The notes beneath the pieces are model-generated. The model was not told where the DNA came from. It searched no databases and saw nothing but the letters and a program-made list of their open reading frames with translations. Positions 53,679 to 62,660 of a stretch of 64,000 nucleotides of DNA are shown piece by piece; position 1 is the stretch's first letter, and each line of letters starts with the position of its first letter. This DNA comes from Sphingobium sp. MI1205 (lineage in GTDB: Bacteria > Pseudomonadota > Alphaproteobacteria > Sphingomonadales > Sphingomonadaceae): positions 62,001 through 126,000 of the forward strand of contig NZ_CP005189.1 of assembly GCF_001563285.1 (NCBI RefSeq). Direction: 5' to 3'. Made by a program: the position numbers and the translations under genes.

Positions 53679-54821
53679 ATGACCCAGTTCGATCTGACCG
53701 ACGACCAACGTACAATCCATGAGATGGCGCAGCGCTTCACGGCCGACGCGATCACCCCGCATGCTGCCGAGTGGGACGAAAAACATATCTTCCCGCGCGA
53801 TACGATCCGCGCGGCGGCGGAGCTGGGCTTCGGCAGCATCTATGTGTCGGAACAGTCGGGCGGCATCGGCCTTGGACGGCTCGAAGCGGCGTTGATCATG
53901 GAAGCGATGGCTTATGGCTGTCCTTCGACCAGCGCCTTCATCTCGATCCATAATATGGGGGCGTGGATGATCGACCGTTTCGGCAGCCAAGCGTTGAAGG
54001 ATAGATATCTGCCCGATCTGGTCCCGATGAGGCGGATGGCGAGCTATTGCCTGACCGAGGCCGGTGCGGGATCAGACGCCGCCGCTCTCAAGACCAAGGC
54101 GGTGCGGGATGGCGATCATTATGTCGTCACCGGATCGAAGCAGTTCATTTCCGGCGGCGGCGAGAATGACGTCTATGTTGTCATGGTCCGCACCGGAGAG
54201 GACGGACCGAAGGGCATTAGTTGCCTTGTCGTCGAAAAGGACATGCCCGGCGTCAGCTTCGGCGCGCAGGAACGCAAGCTGGGCTGGCACAGCCAGCCGA
54301 CCGCGCAGGTCAATTTCGACGGTGTGCGCGTGCCGGTGGATAATCTGGTCGGTGCGGAAGGCGAAGGCTTCCGCATTGCGATGATGGGTCTGGACGGCGG
54401 CCGGCTCAACATCGGCGCCTGTTCGCTCGGCGGCGCTCAGCGCGCCATCGATGAGGCGGTACGTTACACTAAGGATCGCAAGCAGTTCGGCCAGTCGATC
54501 GCCGATTTCCAGAATACACAATTCATGCTGGCGGACATGCAGACGGAATTGGAAGCCGCGCGTACCCTGCTCTACGCCGCTGCCGTCAAGGTGACGGAGA
54601 ATGCTCCCGACAAGACCCGCTTCGCCGCCATGGCGAAGCGCTTTGCCACCGATACCGGTTCGTCCGTGGTCGATCGCGCGCTGCAATTGCATGGCGGCTA
54701 CGGCTATCTGATGGATTATCCGATCGAGCGCATCTGGCGCGACCTGCGCGTCCATTCGATCCTGGAAGGCACCAACCAGGTCATGCGCATGATCATTGCG
54801 CGTGACATGTTGCGCGACTGA
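53679..54821 (+). CDS. Isobutyryl-CoA/acyl-CoA dehydrogenase (copy 2)
   Basis: A 380-residue flavoprotein, ungapped paralogue of the 19558-20700 gene. Same signatures YCLTEAGAGSDAAALKT and LQLHGGYGYLMDYPIERIWRD. By place it feeds methacrylyl-CoA to the enoyl-CoA hydratase of this operon. It begins 116 bases after mmsA, beyond a hairpin. Confidence 0.93.
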   Translation: MTQFDLTDDQRTIHEMAQRFTADAITPHAAEWDEKHIFPRDTIRAAAELGFGSIYVSEQSGGIGLGRLEAALIMEAMAYGCPSTSAFISIHNMGAWMIDRFGSQALKDRYLPDLVPMRRMASYCLTEAGAGSDAAALKTKAVRDGDHYVVTGSKQFISGGGENDVYVVMVRTGEDGPKGISCLVVEKDMPGVSFGAQERKLGWHSQPTAQVNFDGVRVPVDNLVGAEGEGFRIAMMGLDGGRLNIGACSLGGAQRAIDEAVRYTKDRKQFGQSIADFQNTQFMLADMQTELEAARTLLYAAAVKVTENAPDKTRFAAMAKRFATDTGSSVVDRALQLHGGYGYLMDYPIERIWRDLRVHSILEGTNQVMRMIIARDMLRD

Positions 54822-54832
54822 AGAAGAAGACC

Positions 54833-55921
54833 ATGACCGATCAAGTTCTGACCGTTATCGACCATGGGGTCGGTCGTATCCGGCTGAACCGCCCCAAGGC
54901 GATCCACGCCCTAACCCCCGACATGTGCGAGGCGATCAATCAGGCGCTGCTGACATGGCGCGATGATCCTGCGGTGGTCGCGGTCATGATCGACCATCTG
55001 CCCGCGCCCGATGGCGATCCCAAATTGTCGCGCGGCTTCTGCGCGGGCGGCGACATCGCGCTGATCGCGAACAGCGCCAAGATGGACTGCGTGGAGGCCG
55101 AGCGCTTCTTCCACGTCGAATATCGGATGAACCATCTTCTGTTCGTCTATGACAAGCCGATCGTCGCCTTCATCGATGGCATCGTCATGGGCGGCGGCGT
55201 GGGCCTGTCCCTGCCCTGCCGCTATCGCGTTGCGACCGAGCGGACGACCTTCGCCATGCCGGAAACCGGCATAGGGCTGTTCCCGGACGTGGGCGGCGGC
55301 TGGTTCCTGCCGCGCCTTCCTGGCCGGATCGGCGCCTGGCTGGCCGTTACGGGATCGCGGATCGACGGGGCGGATTGCGTGGCTATCGGCATCGCGACCC
55401 ACTATGTCGGATCGGAGAAGCTCAATGCCTTGAAGGCCGCCATATTGGCCGATCCGGGCGCCTTACCGGCCCTTCTCAACCAAGCGAACGAACCCGCCCC
55501 CGACTCCCGCCTGATGGCGCAGCGCGACAGGATAGACCAACTGTTCGCGTTGGACCGGTATGAGGACATATTGGCCGCCCTGAAGACCGATGGATCGGAA
55601 TGGTCGGAGAAACAGCTGGCCATACTCGCCACAAAATCCCCGCAAACGGTCAAAGTCGCGCTGCGCCAGCTCGTCGAAGGTGCTGCCATCACCGACTTCG
55701 CCGAAAATATGCGAAATGAATATCGCCTTGCCTGCCACATCATCCGCCGGCCCGACTTTATGGAGGGCGTGCGTGCGGTGATCTTCGACAAGGACAATGC
55801 CGCGCGCTGGACCCCCGCAACGCCGGAAGCGGTCGACGACGCCCTGATCGATAGTCTTTTCGCGCCGCTGGCGCCGGAAAAGGAATGGACGCCCCTGCCT
55901 CAAACAGAAAATCAGCCATGA
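54833..55921 (+). CDS. 3-hydroxyisobutyryl-CoA hydrolase (copy 2)
   Basis: 362 residues, crotonase fold. Oxyanion segments [13 protein letters not shown] and [14 protein letters not shown], and [19 protein letters not shown] as in copy 1. Starts 11 bases after the dehydrogenase and overlaps the hydratase start (ATGA). Confidence 0.9.
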   Translation: MTDQVLTVIDHGVGRIRLNRPKAIHALTPDMCEAINQALLTWRDDPAVVAVMIDHLPAPDGDPKLSRGFCAGGDIALIANSAKMDCVEAERFFHVEYRMNHLLFVYDKPIVAFIDGIVMGGGVGLSLPCRYRVATERTTFAMPETGIGLFPDVGGGWFLPRLPGRIGAWLAVTGSRIDGADCVAIGIATHYVGSEKLNALKAAILADPGALPALLNQANEPAPDSRLMAQRDRIDQLFALDRYEDILAALKTDGSEWSEKQLAILATKSPQTVKVALRQLVEGAAITDFAENMRNEYRLACHIIRRPDFMEGVRAVIFDKDNAARWTPATPEAVDDALIDSLFAPLAPEKEWTPLPQTENQP

Positions 55922-56697
55922 CCTATGAAACCATTCTCGCCGATCAGCGCGACGCCGTCACGCTGATCACGCTCAACCGGCCGCAGGCGCTGAACGCGCT
56001 CAACAGCCAGGTCTTGAAGGATCTGAGCGCTGCCTTCGCTGCCTATGATGCCGATCCGACCCAACGCTGCGCGGTGCTGACCGGCAGCGGTGAAAAGGCC
56101 TTCGCGGCGGGCGCCGACATCAAGGAAATGGTGGAAAAGCAGGCGGCGGACTTCTTCCTGGAGGACTTCTTCGCCGGTTGGCAGACCGGGGTGGTCGCCA
56201 CTCGCAAGCCATGGATCGCGGCGGTGCAGGGGTTTGCGCTGGGCGGCGGATGTGAACTTGCGATGATGGCCGATTTCATCATTGCGGGCGACACGGCCAA
56301 GTTCGGCCAGCCCGAGATCAAGCTGGGCGTGGCGCCGGGCATGGGCGGGTCGCAGCGCCTGACCCGCGCCGTGGGCAAGGCCAAGGCGATGGAGATGTGC
56401 CTGACCGGCCGGATGATGGATGCCGCCGAAGCTGAGCGGTCGGGCTTGGTGAGCCGCATCGTGCCGGCCGCAGACCTGTTGGAGGAAGCGCTCAAGACCG
56501 CCGCGACGATCGCCGCGCTGCCGCCCATGGCCGCGATGGTGAACAAGGAAATGATCAACATCGCTTTTGAAATAGGCCTGGCCCAAGGATTGCTGACGGA
56601 GCGCCGCTTGTTCCAGATCCTCACGGCCACCGAGGATAAGAAGGAAGGCATGACCGCCTTCGTGGAAAAGCGCGCCGGCGTCTGGAAGGGCCGCTGA
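55918..56697 (+). CDS. Enoyl-CoA hydratase
   Basis: 259 residues, crotonase family. [14 protein letters not shown] and [17 protein letters not shown] form the oxyanion hole, and [19 protein letters not shown] holds the catalytic Glu region. Hydrates methacrylyl-CoA in this context. The first valine operon has no such gene, so this one may serve both. Confidence 0.92.
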   Translation: MTYETILADQRDAVTLITLNRPQALNALNSQVLKDLSAAFAAYDADPTQRCAVLTGSGEKAFAAGADIKEMVEKQAADFFLEDFFAGWQTGVVATRKPWIAAVQGFALGGGCELAMMADFIIAGDTAKFGQPEIKLGVAPGMGGSQRLTRAVGKAKAMEMCLTGRMMDAAEAERSGLVSRIVPAADLLEEALKTAATIAALPPMAAMVNKEMINIAFEIGLAQGLLTERRLFQILTATEDKKEGMTAFVEKRAGVWKGR

Positions 56698-56776
56698 CGA
56701 GACGAGCCGCCGCAAGCCGGCATGGCAAAGGATGGGCACCCTACTGCCCAAGGACGATCGCTGTAAGGAGCAGGAT

Positions 56777-57655
56777 GTGACTAAGACAATCGCCTTCATC
56801 GGCTTGGGTAATATGGGCGGTGGCATGGCCGCCAATCTGGTCAAGAACGGCTTTTCCGTACGCGCCTTCGACCTGTCGGAGGATGCACTGGTCAAGGCGG
56901 AGGCGGCTGGAGCCATTCGCGCCGCCAGCGCCGCCGATGCGGTCTCCGGCGCCGATGCGGTGGTCACTATGCTACCGGCCGGCAAGCATGTCGAAGCCGT
57001 CTATAATAACGAGGTGTTCGGCGCGGCCAAGGCCGGCGCGCTGTTCCTCGATTGTTCGACCATCGACGTCGCGACTGCCCGCCGGGTCATGGCGGCAGCT
57101 CTGGCCAAGGGGTTCGAAATGGTCGATGCGCCGGTTTCCGGGGGCATTGCCGCGGCCAATGGTGGCACCCTGACCTTCATGGTCGGCGGAGAGGATGACG
57201 CCTTCGCTAAGGCGAAGCCGATACTGTCCGCCATGGGCAAGGCGGTGATCCACGCCGGTGGCGCGGGCAACGGCCAAGCGGCCAAGATCTGCAACAACAT
57301 GCTGCTGGGGGCGACGATGGTCGCCACCTGCGAAGCCTTTGCCATGGCGCAGAAGATCGGCCTCGATCCCCAGACCTTCTATGACATCTCCAGTGTGTCT
57401 TCGGGACAAAGCTGGTCAATGACCAGTTATTGCCCGCTGCCCGGCGTCGGACCCCAGACGCCAGCTGATGCCGATTATCAGGGCGGGTTCGCCGTGGCGC
57501 TGATGCTCAAAGATCTCAAGCTCGCGTTGGAGGCGGCCGCCTCCGTCAATGCCAGCGTGCCCATGGGGGCTCAAGCAGAAAGCCTCTACCAACTGTTGGC
57601 GAACAAGGGCGAAGGAGGCCGCGACTTTTCGTCCATAATCCAGCTGCTCGGCTGA
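56777..57655 (+). CDS. mmsB: 3-hydroxyisobutyrate dehydrogenase (copy 2)
   Basis: 292 residues, paralogue of 17558-18442. Starts at GTG in good distance from AAGGAG (56765-56770); an ATG two bases before is immediately followed by a stop. FIGLGNMGGGMAANLV, DAPVSGGIAAANGGTLTFMVGG and GNGQAAKICNNMLLG are present. Last gene of the operon. Confidence 0.94.
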   Translation: MTKTIAFIGLGNMGGGMAANLVKNGFSVRAFDLSEDALVKAEAAGAIRAASAADAVSGADAVVTMLPAGKHVEAVYNNEVFGAAKAGALFLDCSTIDVATARRVMAAALAKGFEMVDAPVSGGIAAANGGTLTFMVGGEDDAFAKAKPILSAMGKAVIHAGGAGNGQAAKICNNMLLGATMVATCEAFAMAQKIGLDPQTFYDISSVSSGQSWSMTSYCPLPGVGPQTPADADYQGGFAVALMLKDLKLALEAAASVNASVPMGAQAESLYQLLANKGEGGRDFSSIIQLLG

Positions 57656-58166
57656 ACCGTGCGATCAGTAAACGCAAAGCGGCTACGGAATTGATTAGCT
57701 TCCGGAGCTTAAAATTGTAGGCAGATGCGACCAACGCCACGCAATTATACATGACCAGATCCGGAATGGTCGCGAGGGGGATGCCAGACAATCTAGCGAG
57801 CATTTTCGAGCAGATGGCATTATCTGCTGGCCCGGGAAATACGGAAAACAAAGGAAAATGGAGCATGATCCGATCCAATCTGACCGGATCATGCTCTGGG
57901 GCAGGCCCAGCCTCATTCCGGCACAAGCGACGGAATTCTAAATCCAGCTCGGCATCGAAACATAATTGGGTAGCTCGCCGCGCCACCGACAGCCCCGTCA
58001 TCGGACGGGCCGCTTAACGCCTGCCAATGGGGGAGCTATAGCGCTTGCTATGGTTCTATCGATTTGCTGCTAATAGTGCTCGATTACCTGCCGGTGTTTT
58101 CATTGCCTTCGCGCTGATATCCCGGGATCATTTTAGCACATATGGTCGGCCCTTAACGAACCGCGC
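57656..58166. other. Intergenic region after the second valine operon
   Basis: 511 bases without a supported gene. It holds the 12-bp dyad at 57861-57896 (listed apart). A minus-strand frame here (57546-58001) is not credible as a protein because it covers the end of mmsB and the repeat. Nothing else was recognised. Confidence 0.4.
57861..57896. repeat. GAGCATGATCCG inverted repeat
   Basis: GAGCATGATCCG (57861-57872) and CGGATCATGCTC (57885-57896) are perfect arms around 12 bases. Elements with GAGCATGATC ends are frequent dispersed repeats in alphaproteobacterial intergenic DNA. Not next to a T-run. Confidence 0.55.
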
Positions 58167-58616
58167 TCATTCGGACCTGAGCAGACTGACGGCCATATTG
58201 CCGGCGTCGCGCAGTTTTACCATTTTCATGCTGTCGATCACCCACCCGTCATCGCCCTGGCGACACAATCCATAGGTAATGCGCGCCCATAATTCATAAA
58301 GGGGCGGGTCGAAATCAGCACAAAGGTTCCAGCCATAGCGGTTGGCATTGAACTCCGCGCGATCGCCTTGGATTGACACAAGGGGATTGGTGAAGCTGTG
58401 GCAGGCGAGTTTGGCCGGGAGATTGAAGGCTGCGACCTCGGCCATGAACGCCTCCGCTGCCATTTCGACTATGCTATGCCCGGCGACCACGCCGACGTCC
58501 ACCGATATAGTGTTCGCGAAGAACTGTCGGAAGCGAGCCCAGTCCTTCCGGTCAACCGCATCGTCCAATTGGGTCGCGAGCCGAATGATGGCTGCTTCGT
58601 CAACGACAATGCTCAT
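58167..58616 (-). CDS. NTF2-like (SnoaL-type) protein
   Basis: 149 residues with a cone-shaped alpha+beta fold pattern: AIIRLATQLDDAVDRKDWAR, then FANTISVDVGVVAG and a C-terminal beta sheet ending YGLCRQGDDGWVIDSMKMV. Such domains are small-molecule enzymes or binding proteins; function unknown. The start MSIVVDEAA fits the fold better than the upstream frame to 58646. Confidence 0.75.
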   Translation of the reverse strand: MSIVVDEAAIIRLATQLDDAVDRKDWARFRQFFANTISVDVGVVAGHSIVEMAAEAFMAEVAAFNLPAKLACHSFTNPLVSIQGDRAEFNANRYGWNLCADFDPPLYELWARITYGLCRQGDDGWVIDSMKMVKLRDAGNMAVSLLRSE

Positions 58617-58835
58617 CACCTCAATATCTCGGCCAAGAGACCGCAATATGCGGGACCACCTGTCTTTCCCGATGCACCATCCTTCTCCTGCGCGAACCGC
58701 CAGCCGATGGCGAATTGCCTTTGTTTAAGCAAGGGCGCTATTGACGTCACCTCTTTTCATGGCACCAGGCGGAAAAGAATCCGTCTTGGCTGACGAAGTG
58801 CGAATTCCGCATCGTGCGACCGCGCGATCGGTTCT

Positions 58836-58863
58836 TTGACAAAGCCATCCACCGGCGTATCAC
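58836..58863 (+). promoter_or_regulatory. Candidate promoter of the aldo/keto reductase gene
   Basis: TTGACA (58836-58841), 16 bases, then TATCAC (58858-58863), 45 bases before the ATG. The -35 is consensus and the -10 is half matching. The rest of the 290-base gap between the two genes shows nothing else. Confidence 0.35.
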
Positions 58864-58907
58864 CCCTCCGGAAGCACGACAGGTGAAGCATAACGGGAGA
58901 GTGCCTC

Positions 58908-59939
58908 ATGCAATATTCAACCTTGGGCAATTCGGGTCTTCTGGTGTCTCGCCTCGCATTCGGCGCGATGACTTTCACGCAGGGCAACAGCGACTTGGCG
59001 CAGGTCTACAAGGTCGGCGCCGAACTCGCCGATCAACTGGTCGGCCGGTCGCTTGATGCCGGGGTCAATTTCTTCGACACAGCCGATGTTTACGCTCGCG
59101 GTGAATCGGAAACATTGTTGGGACAGGCGTTGCGGTCGCGGCGCAAGGACGTGGTCATCGCCACCAAGGTCGGTGGCCGGACCGGCGATCCGCTCACACA
59201 ATCTGGCCTGTCGCGCCGCCATATACTGGCGTCGGTGGATGACAGTCTGCGGCGGCTCGGCACGGACTGGATCGACGTCTACATCGTCCATCGCGAAGAT
59301 CCGCTGACCCCGCTGGAAGAAACGCTGGAGGCGCTGGACAGCATCGTACGTGCGGGCAAGGTGCGTTATCTCGGCTTTTCCAACTGGTCGGCATGGCGGG
59401 TGGCCGCCGCGATGGAGATTCAACGCACCAATGGCCTCGCGCGCTTCTGCCATGGGCAGGTCTATTATTCACTGCTCGGCCGCGACGTGGAGCGCGACAT
59501 GGTGCCGATGGCGCAACGCTATGGCCTGGGCCTCACCCTGTGGAGCCCCCTCGCCTTCGGCTTTCTCAGCGGTAAATATACGCCCGAGATGCTGGCCGAT
59601 CCGCAAACCCGCATCGGCAGCTTCAACCTGTTGCCATTCGATCGGCAAGCCGGTTTTGCGGTGCTGGAACGGCTGCGCGACATCGCCTCTGCCCATGGCG
59701 CCAGCGTGGCGCAGGTGGCGCTTGCCTGGCTGCTTGCCCGCCCGGCCGTGACCAGCGTGCTGATGGGGGCGAGCAAGGTCGAGCAGCTCGATGACAATCT
59801 GGGCGCCGCATCGCTGTCTCTGTCCGATCAGGAGATCGCCGCGTTGGACGCCGCCACGCCGCTGCCGCCGGTGTATCCCCACTGGTATATTGATCGGTTC
59901 GTCGACGAACCGGCGCTCAAGGCCCTCGGTCGCCTCTAA
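58908..59939 (+). CDS. Aldo/keto reductase
   Basis: 343 residues, NADPH-dependent TIM-barrel oxidoreductase. The tetrad Asp-Tyr-Lys-His is seen in FFDTADVYARGESE, VIATKVGG and VYIVHREDPL. N-terminus MQYSTLGNSGLLVSRLAFGA is typical of the YajO/Tas-like group. A GGGAGAGTGCCTC site precedes the ATG. Substrate not evident. Confidence 0.92.
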   Translation: MQYSTLGNSGLLVSRLAFGAMTFTQGNSDLAQVYKVGAELADQLVGRSLDAGVNFFDTADVYARGESETLLGQALRSRRKDVVIATKVGGRTGDPLTQSGLSRRHILASVDDSLRRLGTDWIDVYIVHREDPLTPLEETLEALDSIVRAGKVRYLGFSNWSAWRVAAAMEIQRTNGLARFCHGQVYYSLLGRDVERDMVPMAQRYGLGLTLWSPLAFGFLSGKYTPEMLADPQTRIGSFNLLPFDRQAGFAVLERLRDIASAHGASVAQVALAWLLARPAVTSVLMGASKVEQLDDNLGAASLSLSDQEIAALDAATPLPPVYPHWYIDRFVDEPALKALGRL

Positions 59940-59987
59940 GCCACGAAGGGAGGGGCGCGCGCTCCTCCCCCACCGTTGCAGCCGCTG

Positions 59988-62264
59988 CTATGCCGGCTCC
60001 GTCAGCAGAACCGGCTGGCGCACCGCTTCGACCACGACCGGCACACCATTGAGGACAGTCGTCGCGGAGGGCACGTCCAGATCGCTCTCATCGATGATCG
60101 CGTTGGCGTTGACGCCAATCGTACGGTTGGCGACGCGCTGGCGGGTGTCGCGCATCGTGTGGCCCCAGCCATGCGGCAGGCTGACGACGCCCGGCATGAT
60201 TTCGTCACTCACCACCACCGGCGCGATCACCTCCCCGATATGCGTCGTAACCCGAGCCTGATCGCCCGTCTCCAGGCCCAGCCGTTCGGCATCCTGGGGA
60301 TGGACCAGCAACGTGCAGCGGTTCTTGCCCTTCACCAGCAGTTCGACATTGTGCATCCAGGCATTTTTCGACCGTATGTCGCGCCGCCCGATCATCAGCA
60401 TCGTGTCGGGTCTTTCCATTTCCGCCATGAAGGCCTCGAGCCGTGGCAGATCATCGAGCAACTGCGGCGGCGCGAGATCGATCCTGGCATCCGGCGTCTT
60501 GAGCACCGCCGGGATCATGCCCGCATCGAGCGGCCCGAAGTCCACCCCATGGGGATAGGAGCGGACCTTATCCAGAGTGAGGCCGTCGGGCACCCGCCCA
60601 AAGGCGTCACCCATCGGGCCACCCCGGATCAGAATGTCGAACAGCCGGTCCTGCCCCGGCTCTTCGCCGATGATCGCGCGCGCATCGTCGATCGGCACAT
60701 CGCGGCATTCGGGACGCCCGTTCGCGATCGCGGTGGCGAGCATCTCGCGGACATATTCCTCCTCGATCTCGGCCGTGCTGATGCCACGGAGACGCGCGGC
60801 GATGCCCGCGAAAATCTGCCAGTCGTGCGGCGTGTCACCTTCCGGCGGGAAGATCGGCGGCGCCCATTTGATGAACTTGTGGATCGTCTCATAAGCCGTC
60901 ACCGCCGCGAAATCGCTATGTTCGGCATAGGAAGGACCGGGAATGATGATGTCGGCGTGACGGGTCGTCTCATTCACATAGATGTCGAGCGAGAGCATGA
61001 AATCCAGCCCGTCAAAGGCGCGTTGTAGCTTCGCCGCATTGGGATTGGACAGGATGACATTGCCCGCCTGCGTCACCAAACCGCGCACCTGCCCGTCGCC
61101 CGGCACCAGCATTTCGTCCGCCAGCGCGGCGCAGGGCAGCATCCCGATCGCCTCGGGCAGCTTCTTCACCCGCGAACGCCAGCGGCCGATGGGGAACACG
61201 CCTTCGGGCGTGCAATTATCCTCCCACAGCGTGCCCATGGGGATGCCGCCGCCCGAAAACAGGTTGCCGCCCTCGCGGTCCATATTGCCGCTGATGGTGT
61301 TGAGCGCATCGATCAACCAGGAAGTGAGCGTGCCGAAACGCTGCGTGCAGGTGCCCGTGCGGCCATAGATCGCTGCGCCATCGGCGGTGGCGAATTCGCG
61401 CGCAATGCGGCGGATGGTATCGGCGGGGACCGAAGTGATCTGTTCCACACGCTCGGCCGGATAGCGACCCGCGGCTTCCACAAGGGCATCGAGATTCTTC
61501 ACATGCGCCGCCACGGAGCCAAGATCGATCAACCCCTCCCGCGCCAGCACATCGACCATGGCGAACAGCAGATAGGCATCCGTGCCGGGGCGTACCGCGA
61601 CATATTCGTCGGCGATCTGCGCCGTTTCGGTGCGGCGCGGGTCGATAACCACCACGCGGCCTCCCCGCTTGCGAATATCCTCCAGCCGCCGCTTCATGCC
61701 CGGCGCGACCATCATGCTGCCCTGGCTGACGACCGGATTGTTGCCGATGACGATCAGATAATTGGTGCGGTCAAGATCCGCGAGCGGCTGGAGCGTCGGC
61801 CCGCCGAACATGTAGGAGGCGCTGACATATTTAGGGATCTGGTCGAGCGTGCCCGGCGTATAGAATTGGTTGGTCTGCAACGCGCGGATCAGCAACGGGC
61901 CGTAAAGCAGGAAGGGCGCCTTGTGGCCCGACGGGTTGCCCAGATAATAGGCGATGCTGTTCGGCCCATGCGTCTTGAGCAGCGCGCCGAGCCGGTCGGC
62001 GGCCTCGTCCATCGCCTCGTCCCAGCCGATCTCCTCCCAATCCTTGCCCCGGCGGCGGACCGGACGGCGCAGCCTGTCTGGGTCGGAATGAAGCTGCGTG
62101 AGGCCATAGGATTTGGGGCAGATGAAGCCCTGGCTGAAAGGATCTTCCGGATCGCCACGGACATCCAGGATCGTGCGGTTGCCATGGTCGGCCTGTACAC
62201 GGATGCCACACGCCGCTTCGCAAAAGGGGCATGAACGGTGATGCAGGCGCACGTCTTCTGTCAT
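59988..62264 (-). CDS. Molybdopterin-dependent oxidoreductase
   Basis: 758 residues, DMSO-reductase superfamily. The N-terminal [4Fe-4S] site is Cys12-x2-Cys15-x3-Cys19 and Cys49 in RSCPFCEAACG and GFICPKSYG. MGD-binding parts IVIGNNPVVSQGSMM, VIDPRRTETAQIADEY and the C-terminal VSLPHGWGHTMRDTRQRVAN are present. No signal peptide, so cytoplasmic. Where the Mo-ligand Ser/Cys/SeCys would be, the segment reads YTPGTLDQIPKYV, so the ligand is unclear. Substrate unknown; annotation as formate dehydrogenase would be a guess. Confidence 0.85.
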   Translation of the reverse strand: MTEDVRLHHRSCPFCEAACGIRVQADHGNRTILDVRGDPEDPFSQGFICPKSYGLTQLHSDPDRLRRPVRRRGKDWEEIGWDEAMDEAADRLGALLKTHGPNSIAYYLGNPSGHKAPFLLYGPLLIRALQTNQFYTPGTLDQIPKYVSASYMFGGPTLQPLADLDRTNYLIVIGNNPVVSQGSMMVAPGMKRRLEDIRKRGGRVVVIDPRRTETAQIADEYVAVRPGTDAYLLFAMVDVLAREGLIDLGSVAAHVKNLDALVEAAGRYPAERVEQITSVPADTIRRIAREFATADGAAIYGRTGTCTQRFGTLTSWLIDALNTISGNMDREGGNLFSGGGIPMGTLWEDNCTPEGVFPIGRWRSRVKKLPEAIGMLPCAALADEMLVPGDGQVRGLVTQAGNVILSNPNAAKLQRAFDGLDFMLSLDIYVNETTRHADIIIPGPSYAEHSDFAAVTAYETIHKFIKWAPPIFPPEGDTPHDWQIFAGIAARLRGISTAEIEEEYVREMLATAIANGRPECRDVPIDDARAIIGEEPGQDRLFDILIRGGPMGDAFGRVPDGLTLDKVRSYPHGVDFGPLDAGMIPAVLKTPDARIDLAPPQLLDDLPRLEAFMAEMERPDTMLMIGRRDIRSKNAWMHNVELLVKGKNRCTLLVHPQDAERLGLETGDQARVTTHIGEVIAPVVVSDEIMPGVVSLPHGWGHTMRDTRQRVANRTIGVNANAIIDESDLDVPSATTVLNGVPVVVEAVRQPVLLTEPA

Positions 62265-62654
62265 TCCTCATCCTCATGGCATGGCGCGCTTTCGCGGCTC
62301 GTCGGCTCCTTATGCCTCATAGTATGGCGGCGCACCATATCTCGCGGGCCGACCCATGCAGGCCGACAAGAAATCTGCATTTTTCAGCTCTTCCCATAGC
62401 ATATGCGCAGCCGCGGGGCGCCGGGCCTTATGGAGATGGCGGCCCTTACCGAACAGCGCCTTGTTGAAGAACTGGGGGCCGATCGCGCCAGGAATTCGCA
62501 TCGCAGATGTATGACGTGGATGAAAGCTATCTGCTGGCCGGGTTCGACGCGATGGAGGCGGAATGCGGTTCCATCGACGGCTATCTCGCATCTCTGGTCT
62601 GGACGAGGATCGCGGGGAGAGCTTTGCGGATGCGACTGCTCGTCTAACGGCCAT
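62265..62654. other. Gap between the Mo-enzyme and D-lactate dehydrogenase genes
   Basis: 390 bases. The first part (62265-62430) is featureless. The second part holds the decayed phosphatase entry. The genes on both sides are on the minus strand, so it also holds the Mo-enzyme promoter near 62270-62330. Confidence 0.4.
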
Positions 62655-62660
62655 TCAGTT
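62430..62660 (+). pseudogene. Frameshifted tyrosine/serine phosphatase C-terminus
   Basis: In three plus-strand frames in turn one reads ALTEQRLVEELGAD, then QEFASQMYDVDESYLLAGFD with AMEAECGSIDGYLAS, then GLDEDRGESFADATARLTA. Joined, these give the usual C-terminus of the PF13350-type tyrosine phosphatases (pattern YLxAxFxxxxxxYGSxDxYLxxxLGLD). At least two frameshifts and the lack of the catalytic CX5R part show that it is dead. The stop regions overlap the end of the D-lactate dehydrogenase gene on the other strand. Confidence 0.5.

Noticed and set aside
57546..58001. A 151-codon minus-strand frame after mmsB
   Set aside because: Its C-terminal part overlaps the end of mmsB on the other strand and its middle covers the GAGCATGATCCG repeat; no motif seen.
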